A stretch of DNA of 64,000 nt from Flavobacteriales bacterium (GTDB lineage: Bacteria > Bacteroidota > Bacteroidia > Flavobacteriales_D > Sanyastnellaceae): positions 1,116,001-1,180,000 of the forward strand of contig JAGYJM010000002.1 in assembly GCA_018402085.1 (NCBI GenBank), given 5' to 3'. Every line of letters begins with the position of its first letter. Position 1 is the first letter of the stretch. The translations under genes and the position numbers were made by a program. Below the pieces are notes generated by a model, which saw only the letters and a list, made by a program, of their open reading frames with translations, did not search any database and was not told the DNA's origin. Of this stretch, positions 35,353 to 44,785 are shown one piece after another.

Positions 35353-38103
35353 ATGGCTGAAGAAAACGATCTGCCGCAAGGGCAAGACGACGATATGAAA
35401 GACGCAGATGGCGAGCAGCTAGAGAATGTCATCCAGGTCTCAGGGATGTACAATGAGTACTTTCTCGATTATGCCTCATATGTGATTCTTGAACGTGCCG
35501 TGCCACACCTGCATGACGGACTGAAGCCTGTGCAGCGGCGTATTCTGCATTCTCTGAGAGAATTAGACGATGGCAGGTTTCACAAAGTAGCCAACGCCAT
35601 CGGCAACACCATGAAGTACCACCCGCACGGCGACGCCTCGATTGGTGATGCGATGGTACAGATCGGACAAAAGAACCTGCTGCTCGACTGCCAGGGAAAC
35701 TGGGGGAATATCCTCACCGGAGACAGCGCCGCAGCGCCACGATACATCGAGGTGAAGCTGAGCAAGTTCGCCAACCGGGTGGCGTTCAACCACAAGACGA
35801 CGACCTGGCTGAGCTCGTATGACGGACGAAACAAAGAGCCGGAGACACTTCCGATGAAATTTCCGCTACTGCTCGCACAAGGGGTGGAGGGAATCGCCGT
35901 AGGGCTCGCCTGCAAGATTTTGCCACACAACTTTGTGGAGCTGATTGACGGTTCGATTGATATTCTGAAAGGGAAGACCCCGACACTTTTTCCGGATTTC
36001 CCGACAGGCGGCATGATGGACGTGGAGAATTACAATGACGGTCTCCGCGGCGGTAAGATCAAGGTCAGGGCGCGCATTCGCAAAGAAGACAACAAAACGC
36101 TGGTCGTTCACGAATTGCCCTTTGGCTGTACCACAAGCTCGCTCATTGACTCGATTCTGAAAGCGAATGACCGGGGAAAAATCAAGGTGAAAAAGGTAGA
36201 AGATAACACGGCTGACAAGGTCGAGATAGTCATTCACCTCGCTACCAATGTATCGCCTGATAAAACCATTGACGCCCTTTACGCCTTTACCGATTGTGAA
36301 GTGTCGATCTCTCCCAACGCTGCAACCATTGAAGATGATCGTCCGAAGTTTATCGGCGTTGCTGAAATGCTGCGCATCAGCACTGAACGTACCAAAAGCC
36401 TGCTGAAGCAAGAACTCGAAATCAAGAAACGGGAACTTGAAGAGCAATGGCACTTTGCTTCGCTTGAGAAAATTTTCATCGAAAACCGCATCTACCGCGA
36501 TATTGAAGAATGCGAAACCTGGGAAGCTATTCTCGAAACGATTCACAAAGGGCTTAAGCCACACATTAAACATCTCCTGAGAGAGGTAACCGATGATGAT
36601 GTGACGCGTCTGACTGAAATTCGCATCAAGCGGATTTCAAAGTTCGATGGCTTCAAAGCAGATGAGAAAATTGCTGCACTAGAAGGAGAAATCGACAAGG
36701 TAAAGCATCACCTTGAGCACCTCGTTGATTTTACCATTGAGTATTTCAAAGAACTGAAGAAAGACTTCGGTGAAGGCCGCGAGCGTAAAACGGAGATCAA
36801 GACCTTCGATACCATTGACCGAACAAAAGTAGCTGTGGCCAATGCCAAGCTCTACGTTAATAAGGAAGAAGGATTCGTAGGTACCGGACTCAAGCGCGGA
36901 GAAGGTGATTTCGTGCAAGATTGTTCAGATATTGACGATATCATCGTGTTCCGCCAAGACGGTACCATGATCGTCACCCGTGTGTCTTCAAAAGCTTTCG
37001 TCGGTAAGCATATCATCCATACCGCGGTATGGAAGAAAGGCGATAAACGAAGGGTGTACAACTGCATCTACCGAGACGGAAAAGCAGGTAAAATCTATAT
37101 CAAACGCTTCAGCGTAACCTCCATAACCCGAGATCGTGAATACGATGTCACGAAAGGAACCAAGGGGTCTGAAGTGTTGTATTTTACCGATAACCGTAAC
37201 GGTGAAGCCGAAGTAGTCACCGTATTCCTCCGGGCGATGCAGCGAGTGAAAAAACTGAAGTTCGACCTCGATTTTGCTGATTTTAATATTAAAGGACGAA
37301 CGGCGGCGGGTAACCAGGTCACCAAATACCCGGTGCGTAAGATTGAACTGAAAGAAGAAGGCATTTCTACGCTCGGTGCACGTAAAATCTGGTTTGACGA
37401 CACGGTGCAACGATTGAATGCTGACGGGCGAGGAAGTTTTCTCGGTGCTTTCAATGCTGAAGATAAGATCCTTGTCATTCTGAGCAGCGGAGAATACAAG
37501 CTCACGGGCTTTGACCTGACTACTCACTTCGATGAAAATATGATTCATCTTGAAAAGTGGGATCCCGAAAAACCGGTTTCTGCCGTGTATTATGATGGTG
37601 AAAAAGAAGACTTTTACGTGAAACGCTTCCTTCCGGAGATGACTACCAAGGCAGTTTCTTTCATCTCTGATCATACAGATTCACGACTTGAGGTCGCCTC
37701 AACTCTCTTTCACCCGCATGTGCGTATTCGATTTAATAAACGATTCAGACACACCCGCGATAAAGATGATCAAATCATTGATCTCACCGGATTTATTGCA
37801 GTAAAAGGACTAAAGGCACTCGGAAATAAACTGAGCACCTTGCCGGTCACAGAGGTCTCCCTGGAAGAACCGGTAAAGGAACTCGAGCAGAAAGCTGAGG
37901 CAGAACACCTCGCAGCCTTTGGAGAAACACCTCAGAATGCGGATCATTCTATCACAACAAAAGAGCATGAAGAGGGCATGGATGATGCCGAATTCTTCGC
38001 CAATGACGAAGTCAGTCAGCCCATCGAACTCGATTTACCTGAACCTAAAAAGAAAAAATCACCGGATCGGGATAACAGCGATGACCAGCCTACTTTGTTT
38101 TAA
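35353..38103 (+). CDS. parC: DNA topoisomerase IV subunit A
   Basis: A 916-residue breakage-reunion subunit. It starts with an acidic tail, then SYVILERAVPHLHDGLKPVQRRILH and HGDASIGDAMV of the winged-helix domain. The catalytic Tyr lies in AAAPRYIEVKLS (about 136). A coiled-coil tower (SLLKQELEIKKRELEE) and a C-terminal beta-propeller-like region follow. The charged tail (PEPKKKKSPDRDNSDDQ) is typical of Bacteroidota ParC. Together with ParE it resolves catenated chromosomes. No fluoroquinolone-resistance inference is made. Confidence 0.92.
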   Translation: MAEENDLPQGQDDDMKDADGEQLENVIQVSGMYNEYFLDYASYVILERAVPHLHDGLKPVQRRILHSLRELDDGRFHKVANAIGNTMKYHPHGDASIGDAMVQIGQKNLLLDCQGNWGNILTGDSAAAPRYIEVKLSKFANRVAFNHKTTTWLSSYDGRNKEPETLPMKFPLLLAQGVEGIAVGLACKILPHNFVELIDGSIDILKGKTPTLFPDFPTGGMMDVENYNDGLRGGKIKVRARIRKEDNKTLVVHELPFGCTTSSLIDSILKANDRGKIKVKKVEDNTADKVEIVIHLATNVSPDKTIDALYAFTDCEVSISPNAATIEDDRPKFIGVAEMLRISTERTKSLLKQELEIKKRELEEQWHFASLEKIFIENRIYRDIEECETWEAILETIHKGLKPHIKHLLREVTDDDVTRLTEIRIKRISKFDGFKADEKIAALEGEIDKVKHHLEHLVDFTIEYFKELKKDFGEGRERKTEIKTFDTIDRTKVAVANAKLYVNKEEGFVGTGLKRGEGDFVQDCSDIDDIIVFRQDGTMIVTRVSSKAFVGKHIIHTAVWKKGDKRRVYNCIYRDGKAGKIYIKRFSVTSITRDREYDVTKGTKGSEVLYFTDNRNGEAEVVTVFLRAMQRVKKLKFDLDFADFNIKGRTAAGNQVTKYPVRKIELKEEGISTLGARKIWFDDTVQRLNADGRGSFLGAFNAEDKILVILSSGEYKLTGFDLTTHFDENMIHLEKWDPEKPVSAVYYDGEKEDFYVKRFLPEMTTKAVSFISDHTDSRLEVASTLFHPHVRIRFNKRFRHTRDKDDQIIDLTGFIAVKGLKALGNKLSTLPVTEVSLEEPVKELEQKAEAEHLAAFGETPQNADHSITTKEHEEGMDDAEFFANDEVSQPIELDLPEPKKKKSPDRDNSDDQPTLF

Positions 38104-38163
38104 TTGAAGCAAACCGCCTTCGCCTTGCATCTTGCCCTTACCGGTGGTGCAGCTGCATATTCT

Positions 38164-39456
38164 TTAAGCAGTTAAGCCCTTCTTCTGCGTCAGTCCGAAC
38201 GAAGCTAAAATGGCTAACACCGGTACCACCGGCATACGGAAACGAGCGTCAGGCATTGTGATCGTTGAAGCCAGCATAAAGTACACCAGCAATGTAAGTA
38301 GTAATAGCACGGAAGCCGGCTGCTGTTTCCAAAGCCTCACAAGGCCTGTTAACGCAAATGCGAAAGTGCATAAGCTCAGTAGAAATTGAAACCCGCTGAG
38401 TGCTACGGTGAGCTTGTGGTTCTCGGCGAAAAATCGCCGGATGCGACCTTCCTCTGACTCCGCACCGGTTAGGGGAGCATAAGCATATTCCAGTCCTAAC
38501 GCCCGATCAAACCAGGAGCGGGGAGGCTTGAAAAAGTACATCGCCATTTTCGCAGCACTTTGCTTCATGAACACACCGGGATGATCACGCAGCACCTCAA
38601 AAGCACGACTTTTCGCCCAGTTTCTGTACTTGCCCGCACTGGGCACCGGCTCGTGCTCCATCGCCGAGCGTGCCTCGTTGATGAAGTTTGCCTGAACCTC
38701 GTTGAACGGACGGGCCGTGGCTTCGGCTTCAACTGCTGCCGCATTGAACAGTAAAAGGTTGTTCATATCCATCGTACTCAAAGCCGCAGAACCGAAGATC
38801 ATATCGTTGCGTAGTTTCCATCCGAACACCGGAACAAGTCCGATCAGCAAGATCAACGCCGGACGTTTCCAGGTGCGGGTTTCGGCAACCATCCAGAGAA
38901 AAAAGAGCAGCGGCAGGTAAAGTCCGATAGGGCGCACGAGAATGGCGCTACCCATTACAAGACTGGCTGCCCACCAGTAAATGCCGTCATTTCGACCTTT
39001 AATAAAGAGCCACAAACTCAGCGTTAGCAACAGTACAAAGAGACCGTCGCTCAGGATCATCGGTGTAAAAAGAATCAGACAGAGGTCAGCTGCTACGATC
39101 CAGGCGGCAAGCCGTGGCGAAGGAGCATGCAGTTGTTTCGCAGTGTCATAGATAAGAAGTGGAACCAATGCACCAATTGCACTTTGCACAAGGGCAATGA
39201 AAGCGAATGAGACACCTAATGCTCTGAAAGGAATTAGAAACCCGGGGTATCCCGGGGTACGGATCATATCAGGAATGTAGGGCTCGAAAGGCATCAGGCT
39301 GAAGGCCCCCTCACGGAGAAGATTGTCAGCAAGCCGTAAATAGGTAGAACTATCAGGACCGGTGAAGACGGCTCCTGTCACGAGTACGGCTGTCCACCAT
39401 GCCATTCGAACCAGAAAAGATCCCGCAAAAATCCGCGTATGGGCAGTTGTCCACAT
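38164..39456 (-). CDS. Polytopic glycosyltransferase (GT-C / family 39-like)
   Basis: A 430-residue membrane protein with many hydrophobic helices. The first loop has GPDSSTYLRLADNLL, where the Asp fits the catalytic acidic site of GT-C transferases that use polyprenyl-phosphate sugars; RTPGYPGFL follows. The start at 39456 (MWTTAHTRIFAGSF) removes a 43-residue upstream extension that overlaps the divergent gene. Donor and acceptor are unknown; lipid, protein or polysaccharide glycosylation are all possible. It is divergent from the GH13-like lipoprotein, with 53 bases between the starts. Confidence 0.8.
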   Translation of the reverse strand: MWTTAHTRIFAGSFLVRMAWWTAVLVTGAVFTGPDSSTYLRLADNLLREGAFSLMPFEPYIPDMIRTPGYPGFLIPFRALGVSFAFIALVQSAIGALVPLLIYDTAKQLHAPSPRLAAWIVAADLCLILFTPMILSDGLFVLLLTLSLWLFIKGRNDGIYWWAASLVMGSAILVRPIGLYLPLLFFLWMVAETRTWKRPALILLIGLVPVFGWKLRNDMIFGSAALSTMDMNNLLLFNAAAVEAEATARPFNEVQANFINEARSAMEHEPVPSAGKYRNWAKSRAFEVLRDHPGVFMKQSAAKMAMYFFKPPRSWFDRALGLEYAYAPLTGAESEEGRIRRFFAENHKLTVALSGFQFLLSLCTFAFALTGLVRLWKQQPASVLLLLTLLVYFMLASTITMPDARFRMPVVPVLAILASFGLTQKKGLTA

Positions 39457-39482
39457 CTCCTGCAAGTTGCTATAAAACCCTC

Positions 39483-39490
39483 TACCTTCG
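39483..39490 (+). promoter_or_regulatory. Possible -7 box of the GH13-like gene
   Basis: TACCTTCG, 19 bases before the ATG at 39510; no clear -33 element. Confidence 0.3.
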
Positions 39491-39509
39491 CACTGTTGAA
39501 CCGAAAAGG

Positions 39510-40904
39510 ATGCATAAGCTTCTGATTTTCTTGTTTGCGACCGCACTGCTTGCTGCCTGCCAGGAGCCTCCGGCGTCTGAAGCAACCTCCGTTGCGCGCA
39601 CCGTTGGTGAACGCTATGAAACCGATGTGCTTGAACATCCCGAGTGGTCTGTAGATGCAGCTCTTTACTACCTCAACTTCCGACATTTCACTCCGGCAGG
39701 TACCATCGCCAAAGCCGCTGACAGCCTGAAGGTGTTGAGCGATATGCAAGTGGGCGGCTTGATCATTAGTCCGCCTTACCAGATCGGCAAAGAGAACCGG
39801 CGTGGCAGCCTCGGTGACCTGAGGGCCATCCGCAATCACCGCAAGGTCGATGAAGCGCTCGGTGACAGGGTGGTCTTCGAGCAATTTGTGAGTCGTTCGC
39901 ACAGCCTCGGTATGCAGGTCCTGCTCGAATGGCCGCTGGCGTATGTGTCAGTCGATCACGGCTGGACCGATACCCTCCGGCAAGTCCTCATCACAGACAG
40001 TCTCGGAAAAGTCATTCCGGTACGTGAAGACCTTGCCCGGCTCAACTTTGATGCCGATACGACGCTTGCAGTAGTGCTAAATGAGCTGCAATTGTGGTTG
40101 CTGCAGACCGATATTGATGGGTTTTACTTCCGCAACCTGAATGCCCTGTCAGACGATCAGCAGCTCGCGTTGAGTTCGGCCTTGCGAAGTACAAAGAAGC
40201 AGGTAATGATCATCGCCGACGAGGATCGGCCTGATTTGCACTACCAGATCGTTGATGCGACGATGGCCATTGACTTTCCGGCAATGCTGGAGGAGTCGCT
40301 CTTCAGCGAAAGTGGTCCTGATACCCTCGAAAAGTGGATGCAGCGTGAGCGCGATGAATTTATCGAAAGCGCGTATCGCGTGCTGTACCTGAGCTCACCC
40401 GAATTGAACGCCCTCGAAGGAACCGTTCCTGACCGATTCGGTAAGCTCAGTCGCGTTGCCACGGTGCTGTATACCACCTTACATGGTCTCCCCATGCTCT
40501 ATAACGGCCAGGCATCAGGTAATACGCGCGCCCTGTCGCCTTACGAGAGCGACACCATTCGATATGATGACCTCTCTTTACGCAAGCTTTACACGAAACT
40601 CTTCAAACTGAAGCGTGAAGAGTCTGCACTGCGAAACGGATACGGGGGCGGACGATACGAGCGGCTTGAAATGGCAGATGAGAACGGCATTTTCTGTTTT
40701 CGCCGGTTCAATGATGAAAGTGAAGTGGTAGTAGCGGTCAATCTCAGCGATCGTCCGGCAAGCCTGCAACTCAGCAAAGTACCGGATGCTACCTATGCCA
40801 GTATTTTCAATTCAGAAGTGCTTTCTTCATTCACCAACGGTGCCTTTGATCTCGCACCATACGGCTACCAGGTGTTTGTGCGAACCGATAAGGTCATTCC
40901 CTGA
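39510..40904 (+). CDS. GH13 alpha-amylase-like lipoprotein with apparently lost catalytic residues
   Basis: A 464-residue lipoprotein (LIFLFATALLAACQ, lipobox LAAC). The fold follows alpha-amylase family GH13: WSVDAALYYLNFRHF, LSDMQVGGLIISPP, and a C-terminal part with TTLHGLPMLYNGQASG and a DUF3459-like end. The four catalytic regions do not match. Region I reads LLEWPLAYVSVDH instead of DxxxNH, region II reads IDGFYFRNLNAL where GFRxDxxxx would carry the nucleophile, region III reads VMIIADEDRP, and the NHD of region IV is absent before the LYNGQ segment. The protein may bind glycans or regulate rather than cleave. I chose the ATG at 39510 for the signal peptide. Its stop overlaps the prmC start (TGATG), so the two are translationally coupled. 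Confidence 0.8.
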   Translation: MHKLLIFLFATALLAACQEPPASEATSVARTVGERYETDVLEHPEWSVDAALYYLNFRHFTPAGTIAKAADSLKVLSDMQVGGLIISPPYQIGKENRRGSLGDLRAIRNHRKVDEALGDRVVFEQFVSRSHSLGMQVLLEWPLAYVSVDHGWTDTLRQVLITDSLGKVIPVREDLARLNFDADTTLAVVLNELQLWLLQTDIDGFYFRNLNALSDDQQLALSSALRSTKKQVMIIADEDRPDLHYQIVDATMAIDFPAMLEESLFSESGPDTLEKWMQRERDEFIESAYRVLYLSSPELNALEGTVPDRFGKLSRVATVLYTTLHGLPMLYNGQASGNTRALSPYESDTIRYDDLSLRKLYTKLFKLKREESALRNGYGGGRYERLEMADENGIFCFRRFNDESEVVVAVNLSDRPASLQLSKVPDATYASIFNSEVLSSFTNGAFDLAPYGYQVFVRTDKVIP

Positions 40905-41785
40905 TGCAGCAGTGGCCACCGGATAACACCTTCCGCAACGTACGTGACTGGCTCTTGAACCGCCTTTCAGGTGCTCACTCTGAATCTCGTGAGATAGAAT
41001 CATGGGTACGTATTCTCCTTGAATGGCAGTCAGGTTTGAATCGGGCTCAACTTCTTGCCGTGGGGTACCTTTTCACGGAGTCACAGCTGAACCTCCTCGC
41101 TGCTGCTGTCCGTCGGCTCAACGAGGGCGAGCCCCTGCAACATATCACAGGTACAGCCTGGTTTTACGGCAGACCCTTCAAGGTCAGTCCGGATGTGCTT
41201 ATCCCTCGTCCGGAAACCGAAGAACTGGTCAGCCTCATTCTGGCTCAATTACCCGACGATGACAGCCTCCGTGTGCTGGATATCGGCACCGGTTCAGGGT
41301 GTATTCCTATTACCCTGAAGCTCGAGCGCCCTGATCTCCATGCAGAAGCATGGGATGTTTCAGAGGCGGCGCTTTCCGTAGCGGTTTACAACGCAAAAGC
41401 GTTGGATGCGTCGGTTACGTTCAGGCAGGCAGATGTGCTGCTTGCCGAAGCGGCCGAATCATTTGACGTGGTGGTCTCCAATCCGCCTTACATCACGTTG
41501 TCAGAGGTGATGGAACTTGATCCGCGCGTGCGCAATCACGAACCGCAACTGGCACTCGCCGTTCCGGATAACGATCCATTGGTCTTCTACAAGCGCATTA
41601 TTGCTCTTAGTACTGTTCCGAATCACCCGCTGCTCAGCGCAGGCGGACAACTCTGGTTTGAATGCCATGAGCGTTACGCAGAACAGGTAGCCGCATTGTG
41701 CGAATGCTATGGCAGTACGGTGCTGCGTCTTGACGCGCAAGGCAGGGAGCGCATCGTTCAGTTGATGAAGAGCGAAGGGGAGTAA
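40904..41785 (+). CDS. prmC: Peptide chain release factor N5-glutamine methyltransferase
   Basis: A 293-residue SAM-dependent enzyme that methylates the Gln of the GGQ motif in release factors RF1/RF2. It has an N-terminal helical domain, RPETEELV, the SAM-binding VLDIGTGSGCIPITL (about 125-139), and the hallmark VVSNPPYI (about 191). Length is normal. The start overlaps the stop of the upstream lipoprotein gene. Hairpin copy 15 encodes NAKALD (163-168) at a place where homologs naturally have a similar NAxxL sequence, so no insertion is needed. Confidence 0.93.
   Translation: MQQWPPDNTFRNVRDWLLNRLSGAHSESREIESWVRILLEWQSGLNRAQLLAVGYLFTESQLNLLAAAVRRLNEGEPLQHITGTAWFYGRPFKVSPDVLIPRPETEELVSLILAQLPDDDSLRVLDIGTGSGCIPITLKLERPDLHAEAWDVSEAALSVAVYNAKALDASVTFRQADVLLAEAAESFDVVVSNPPYITLSEVMELDPRVRNHEPQLALAVPDNDPLVFYKRIIALSTVPNHPLLSAGGQLWFECHERYAEQVAALCECYGSTVLRLDAQGRERIVQLMKSEGE
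41389..41408 (+). repeat. GATG-tailed hairpin repeat, copy 15 (inside prmC)
   Basis: CAACGC-AAAA-GCGTTG-GATG, read as NAKALD in the common frame. Confidence 0.85.
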
Positions 41786-42426
41786 GCTGCGCTCGTGTCT
41801 CTTGGCATTGCCGCACCGATGAACGTAGCAGAGTTAAAGTGAAGGTTGCCCTTAATCTGGGAGTGAAGCCTTCCGTTAATGTGAAAAGGCCGTAATGAAA
41901 CTACACTATTTCGCCGAAAGTTGCTGGAAACTTCATGCGGACAGGTTCACCTTTGCAATCGATGAGCTAAACACACTAGCCTTGTACAATTGAATGTTCT
42001 CCACTAGAAAGTACCCAATGACAATCTGAAGGCATCCGTGATCTTCGGACACCACCTTTCGGTGAACCAACGAACTGTAGGCATCCATGGCAGTAGGTGT
42101 ACACTGCAGTGTGGGCCCACTGCCGGCATAGTTTTAACACTCCTTCACAAACATAAAATGTCCTTCACAAGGTTGCAATGGTCCGTAAAAAAGTTGAAAT
42201 GTCGTTCGCAATGTGTCTTCACACAGCCAGTCTGGCGTTTTGAAGCACTGCTATCCGGTTATCCTTCTTGGTTTGAGATTTAACCGGACATGGATAAATT
42301 CTAAGAATTATCTGACAAGCCTGTCAGCCACTGCAACGGAACGTACAAACGCCTCAGGCGTTAATGGGTTGGAAAGGCGGCGCGAAAGACGCAAAAGCCG
42401 AAACTTAGACTCACAAACCATTCCCT
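41786..42426 (+). other. 641-base intergenic region with hairpins and a possible structured leader
   Basis: No convincing ORF. Hairpins are GCAGTG-TGGGCC-CACTGC (42106-42123), TGACA-AGCC-TGTCA (42312-42325) and AACGCC-TCA-GGCGTT (42348-42362). Loose CTTCACA repeats occupy 42140-42235. The last 60 bases before the next ATG are purine-rich and contain AAAGACGCAAAAGCCGAAAC, which may be the 5' leader of the downstream surface protein. Confidence 0.5.
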
Positions 42427-44691
42427 ATGTACTTTACAAACCTTCAACGCCGCCTCATGTTGGCATGTGCGCTTTTCACAGCGCAAACCTGCTTTCTTAT
42501 CACACCGGCCTATGCCGGAACTACAGTGGATGCCCTCTCACTGGCCAGCTCTCCCATCGTGGTTGACTGTTTTTATAACTCTTGTGATACCTACGGAGAA
42601 CCCACATGCGCAGGAGACCCGGTTTGGATCGCAAACCTTTCGGTTGATGTGACGGATCCAGAATATGCTGATGAAATTACTCTCAGCCTCTCCGGTGCCC
42701 CTTCAGGTATGTCGATCAGCTCATATAGCTATGAAATTGGTCCGGGTTATCCCGATGATTTCAATCATATTTATGCGGATGTTGACCCTTCGCTTATCCC
42801 CGGAACCTATACCTATGACATCGTACTGACTATGACCGACGGATCAAGCGCAAGCTACACAGTAACCTCGTCGTTCGAGCTTGAAATTGCCTGCAGCGAT
42901 GAAACAGCATGTAACTATCAGCCATTTTCAATGTGCTGGGGAGATGATGACTGCGAATACCCTGAGGCAGGTTTCGATTGCGACGGCAATGCGCTGATCA
43001 CCGCTGAGTGTTTCTATAACTCTTGCACAAGTGATGACGAAATTTGTGCCGGAAGTCCGCACTGGATTGCCAACCTCTCTGTTGACCACGGGGATCCAAA
43101 CTACGCAGGTTCCATTACCCTTAGTCTGGATGGAGCTCCCGATGGTATGACCATCAGCTCGCAGAGCTATGATATTGGCCCCGGTTTTCCCGATGATTTC
43201 AATCACATCTATGCGGATATTCCTGAAACGGTGCCACCGGGTGAGTACACGTATGATATTGTACTGACCGATGAGAATGGCGGGTTCACAAGCTTTTCAT
43301 TGACTACCCAGATTTCTTTTGCTGAGACAACGTGCTGGGATTCTGATGCCTGCAATTACGATCCCGGCTCTATGTGCACCGATTATGACAATTGCGAATA
43401 CCCCGAAGACGGATATGACTGCAATGGCAATTGTCTTGAAGATACAGATGGTGACGGCATTTGCGATTCTTTTGAAATAGCGGGGTGTACTTCTCCGGAT
43501 GCGAACAATTACGTCGCAGAAGCGACGGATGATGACGGTTCGTGTACGTTCGAATCGGCCGCTGAAGGATGCTCAGATCCGGATGCGATCAACTTCATGA
43601 GTGGGTTAGTATCAGCAGGGCAGGGAACACCTCTGGTCAGTAACCTATCCATGGAAGGGTTGACCTCCATAAGCGATGAAGGGTTCTTTCTCGGGTATAC
43701 CTTTACCGCTCAGGAAGCGGTGTTTATCACTGCTCTCGGAGCACTTCAACCTGCAGGTGAATGGGACAATGGCGATTGGATGAACCCTGAATTGATAGAG
43801 TATAACGGCAATACGGGCGAAGCACAGCTCGGACTCTATGCAAATAGCGGTGAATTGCTCGCAAGTGCAATCGTGGCGCCCTCAGATAACACTGAAGACG
43901 GATTTGAGTATAGCACCATTCAAGCCGTTCAACTGGAGGAAGGTGCAACCTACCACCTCGTATTGCTTACCGGTAATGGGGTCTACTTCGGCTACGGAAA
44001 TCAGGCTCTTCAGCAAATTGCCTACAGCGATTCATTCGCCATTACAGCCATGCGTTCTTCAAATACAAGCGCCACGGAAATGCCCGCTGAACTGCCTGAT
44101 AACACGAACTCGTGGTCACTCGAATACGTGTTCGCTAATCTGAAGTTCAGTCAAACCGAGCCAATTGCAGAAGAGAATTGCATCTACGTCGGTTGCACCG
44201 ATGCCAACGCCGATAACTACAACGCAAACGCGAGCTACGATGATGGCAGTTGCACCGTGAATGGCAATGCACTGGTTTACGGCTGTATTGACGATAGCGC
44301 AATGAACTTCAACGAAGCGGCAACTCTCAGTGATGATTCGTGCGTATTCGTACCTGAAATTGAAGGATGTACCAATGCTGAGGCGGCGAACTACCGCGAA
44401 GAAGCTGTGAATGATGACGGCTCTTGTCTGTTCGTTGGCTGCACAAATCCGGCTGCAGATAACTACAATGCAGAAGCTGACTTTGATGACGGTAGCTGCG
44501 CTATCGCAGGAGGAGTCTTGATTTACGGCTGCACGGATGAAGAGGCCATTAACTATATGCCGACCGCAAACGTGAACAGCGATTGGTGTTTTTATAACGA
44601 TTCGTGCAAAGGTGATTTTGATAACGATGGTGACATCGATGCCTTAGACCTGCTGAGTTTTCTTGCTGACTTCAGTGGTTTATGCGAATGA
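42427..44691 (+). CDS. Secreted Cys-repeat surface protein with dockerin-like C-terminus
   Basis: A 754-residue exported protein. The signal peptide ends ITPAYAG. Residues 40-320 are two copies of a beta domain of about 145 residues (CFYNSC, PxWIANLSVD, GPGYPDDFNHIYAD), each followed by a Cys module (ACNYQPFSMC, ACNYDPGSMC). A third beta domain (about 400-580) and several Cys modules (GCTDANADNYNANASYDDG) follow. The end is one dockerin-like loop (GDFDNDGDIDALDLLSFL) closing FSGLCE. No catalytic motif is seen, so an adhesive or structural surface role is likely but inferred. Hairpin copy 16 encodes VAEATD inside a Cys module. A strong terminator follows. Confidence 0.8.
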   Translation: MYFTNLQRRLMLACALFTAQTCFLITPAYAGTTVDALSLASSPIVVDCFYNSCDTYGEPTCAGDPVWIANLSVDVTDPEYADEITLSLSGAPSGMSISSYSYEIGPGYPDDFNHIYADVDPSLIPGTYTYDIVLTMTDGSSASYTVTSSFELEIACSDETACNYQPFSMCWGDDDCEYPEAGFDCDGNALITAECFYNSCTSDDEICAGSPHWIANLSVDHGDPNYAGSITLSLDGAPDGMTISSQSYDIGPGFPDDFNHIYADIPETVPPGEYTYDIVLTDENGGFTSFSLTTQISFAETTCWDSDACNYDPGSMCTDYDNCEYPEDGYDCNGNCLEDTDGDGICDSFEIAGCTSPDANNYVAEATDDDGSCTFESAAEGCSDPDAINFMSGLVSAGQGTPLVSNLSMEGLTSISDEGFFLGYTFTAQEAVFITALGALQPAGEWDNGDWMNPELIEYNGNTGEAQLGLYANSGELLASAIVAPSDNTEDGFEYSTIQAVQLEEGATYHLVLLTGNGVYFGYGNQALQQIAYSDSFAITAMRSSNTSATEMPAELPDNTNSWSLEYVFANLKFSQTEPIAEENCIYVGCTDANADNYNANASYDDGSCTVNGNALVYGCIDDSAMNFNEAATLSDDSCVFVPEIEGCTNAEAANYREEAVNDDGSCLFVGCTNPAADNYNAEADFDDGSCAIAGGVLIYGCTDEEAINYMPTANVNSDWCFYNDSCKGDFDNDGDIDALDLLSFLADFSGLCE
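43512..43531 (+). repeat. GATG-tailed hairpin repeat, copy 16 (inside Cys-repeat gene)
   Basis: CGTCGC-AGAA-GCGACG-GATG, read as VAEATD in the common frame. Confidence 0.85.
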
Positions 44692-44730
44692 TAGTATGCG
44701 GCTAAGGCCGCAGACCTCTAAATGCAAATA

Positions 44731-44760
44731 AAAAGCCCCGCTCAATGGCGGGGCTTTTTT
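44731..44760. terminator. Bidirectional terminator between convergent genes
   Basis: GCCCCGC-TCAATG-GCGGGGC flanked by AAAA and TTTTTT. It can serve both the Cys-repeat gene (+) and the THI5-like gene (-). Confidence 0.85.
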
Positions 44761-44785
44761 TATAGTATTGGATGAACAGCGACTA

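Noticed and set aside
33424-38103. Gyrase (gyrB-gyrA) instead of topoisomerase IV
   Set aside because: Adjacency, lengths of 617 and 916 residues and the charged ParC tail fit parE-parC better, though a search for a second pair in the genome would be decisive.
42300-42426. GEMM-I c-di-GMP riboswitch
   Set aside because: Only one core word is similar, with an extra base, and the second helix is absent. Kept only as a possible structured leader.
44699-44714. TGCGGC-TAAG-GCCGCA as another copy of the hairpin repeat
   Set aside because: The loop does not fit and the tail reads GACC.
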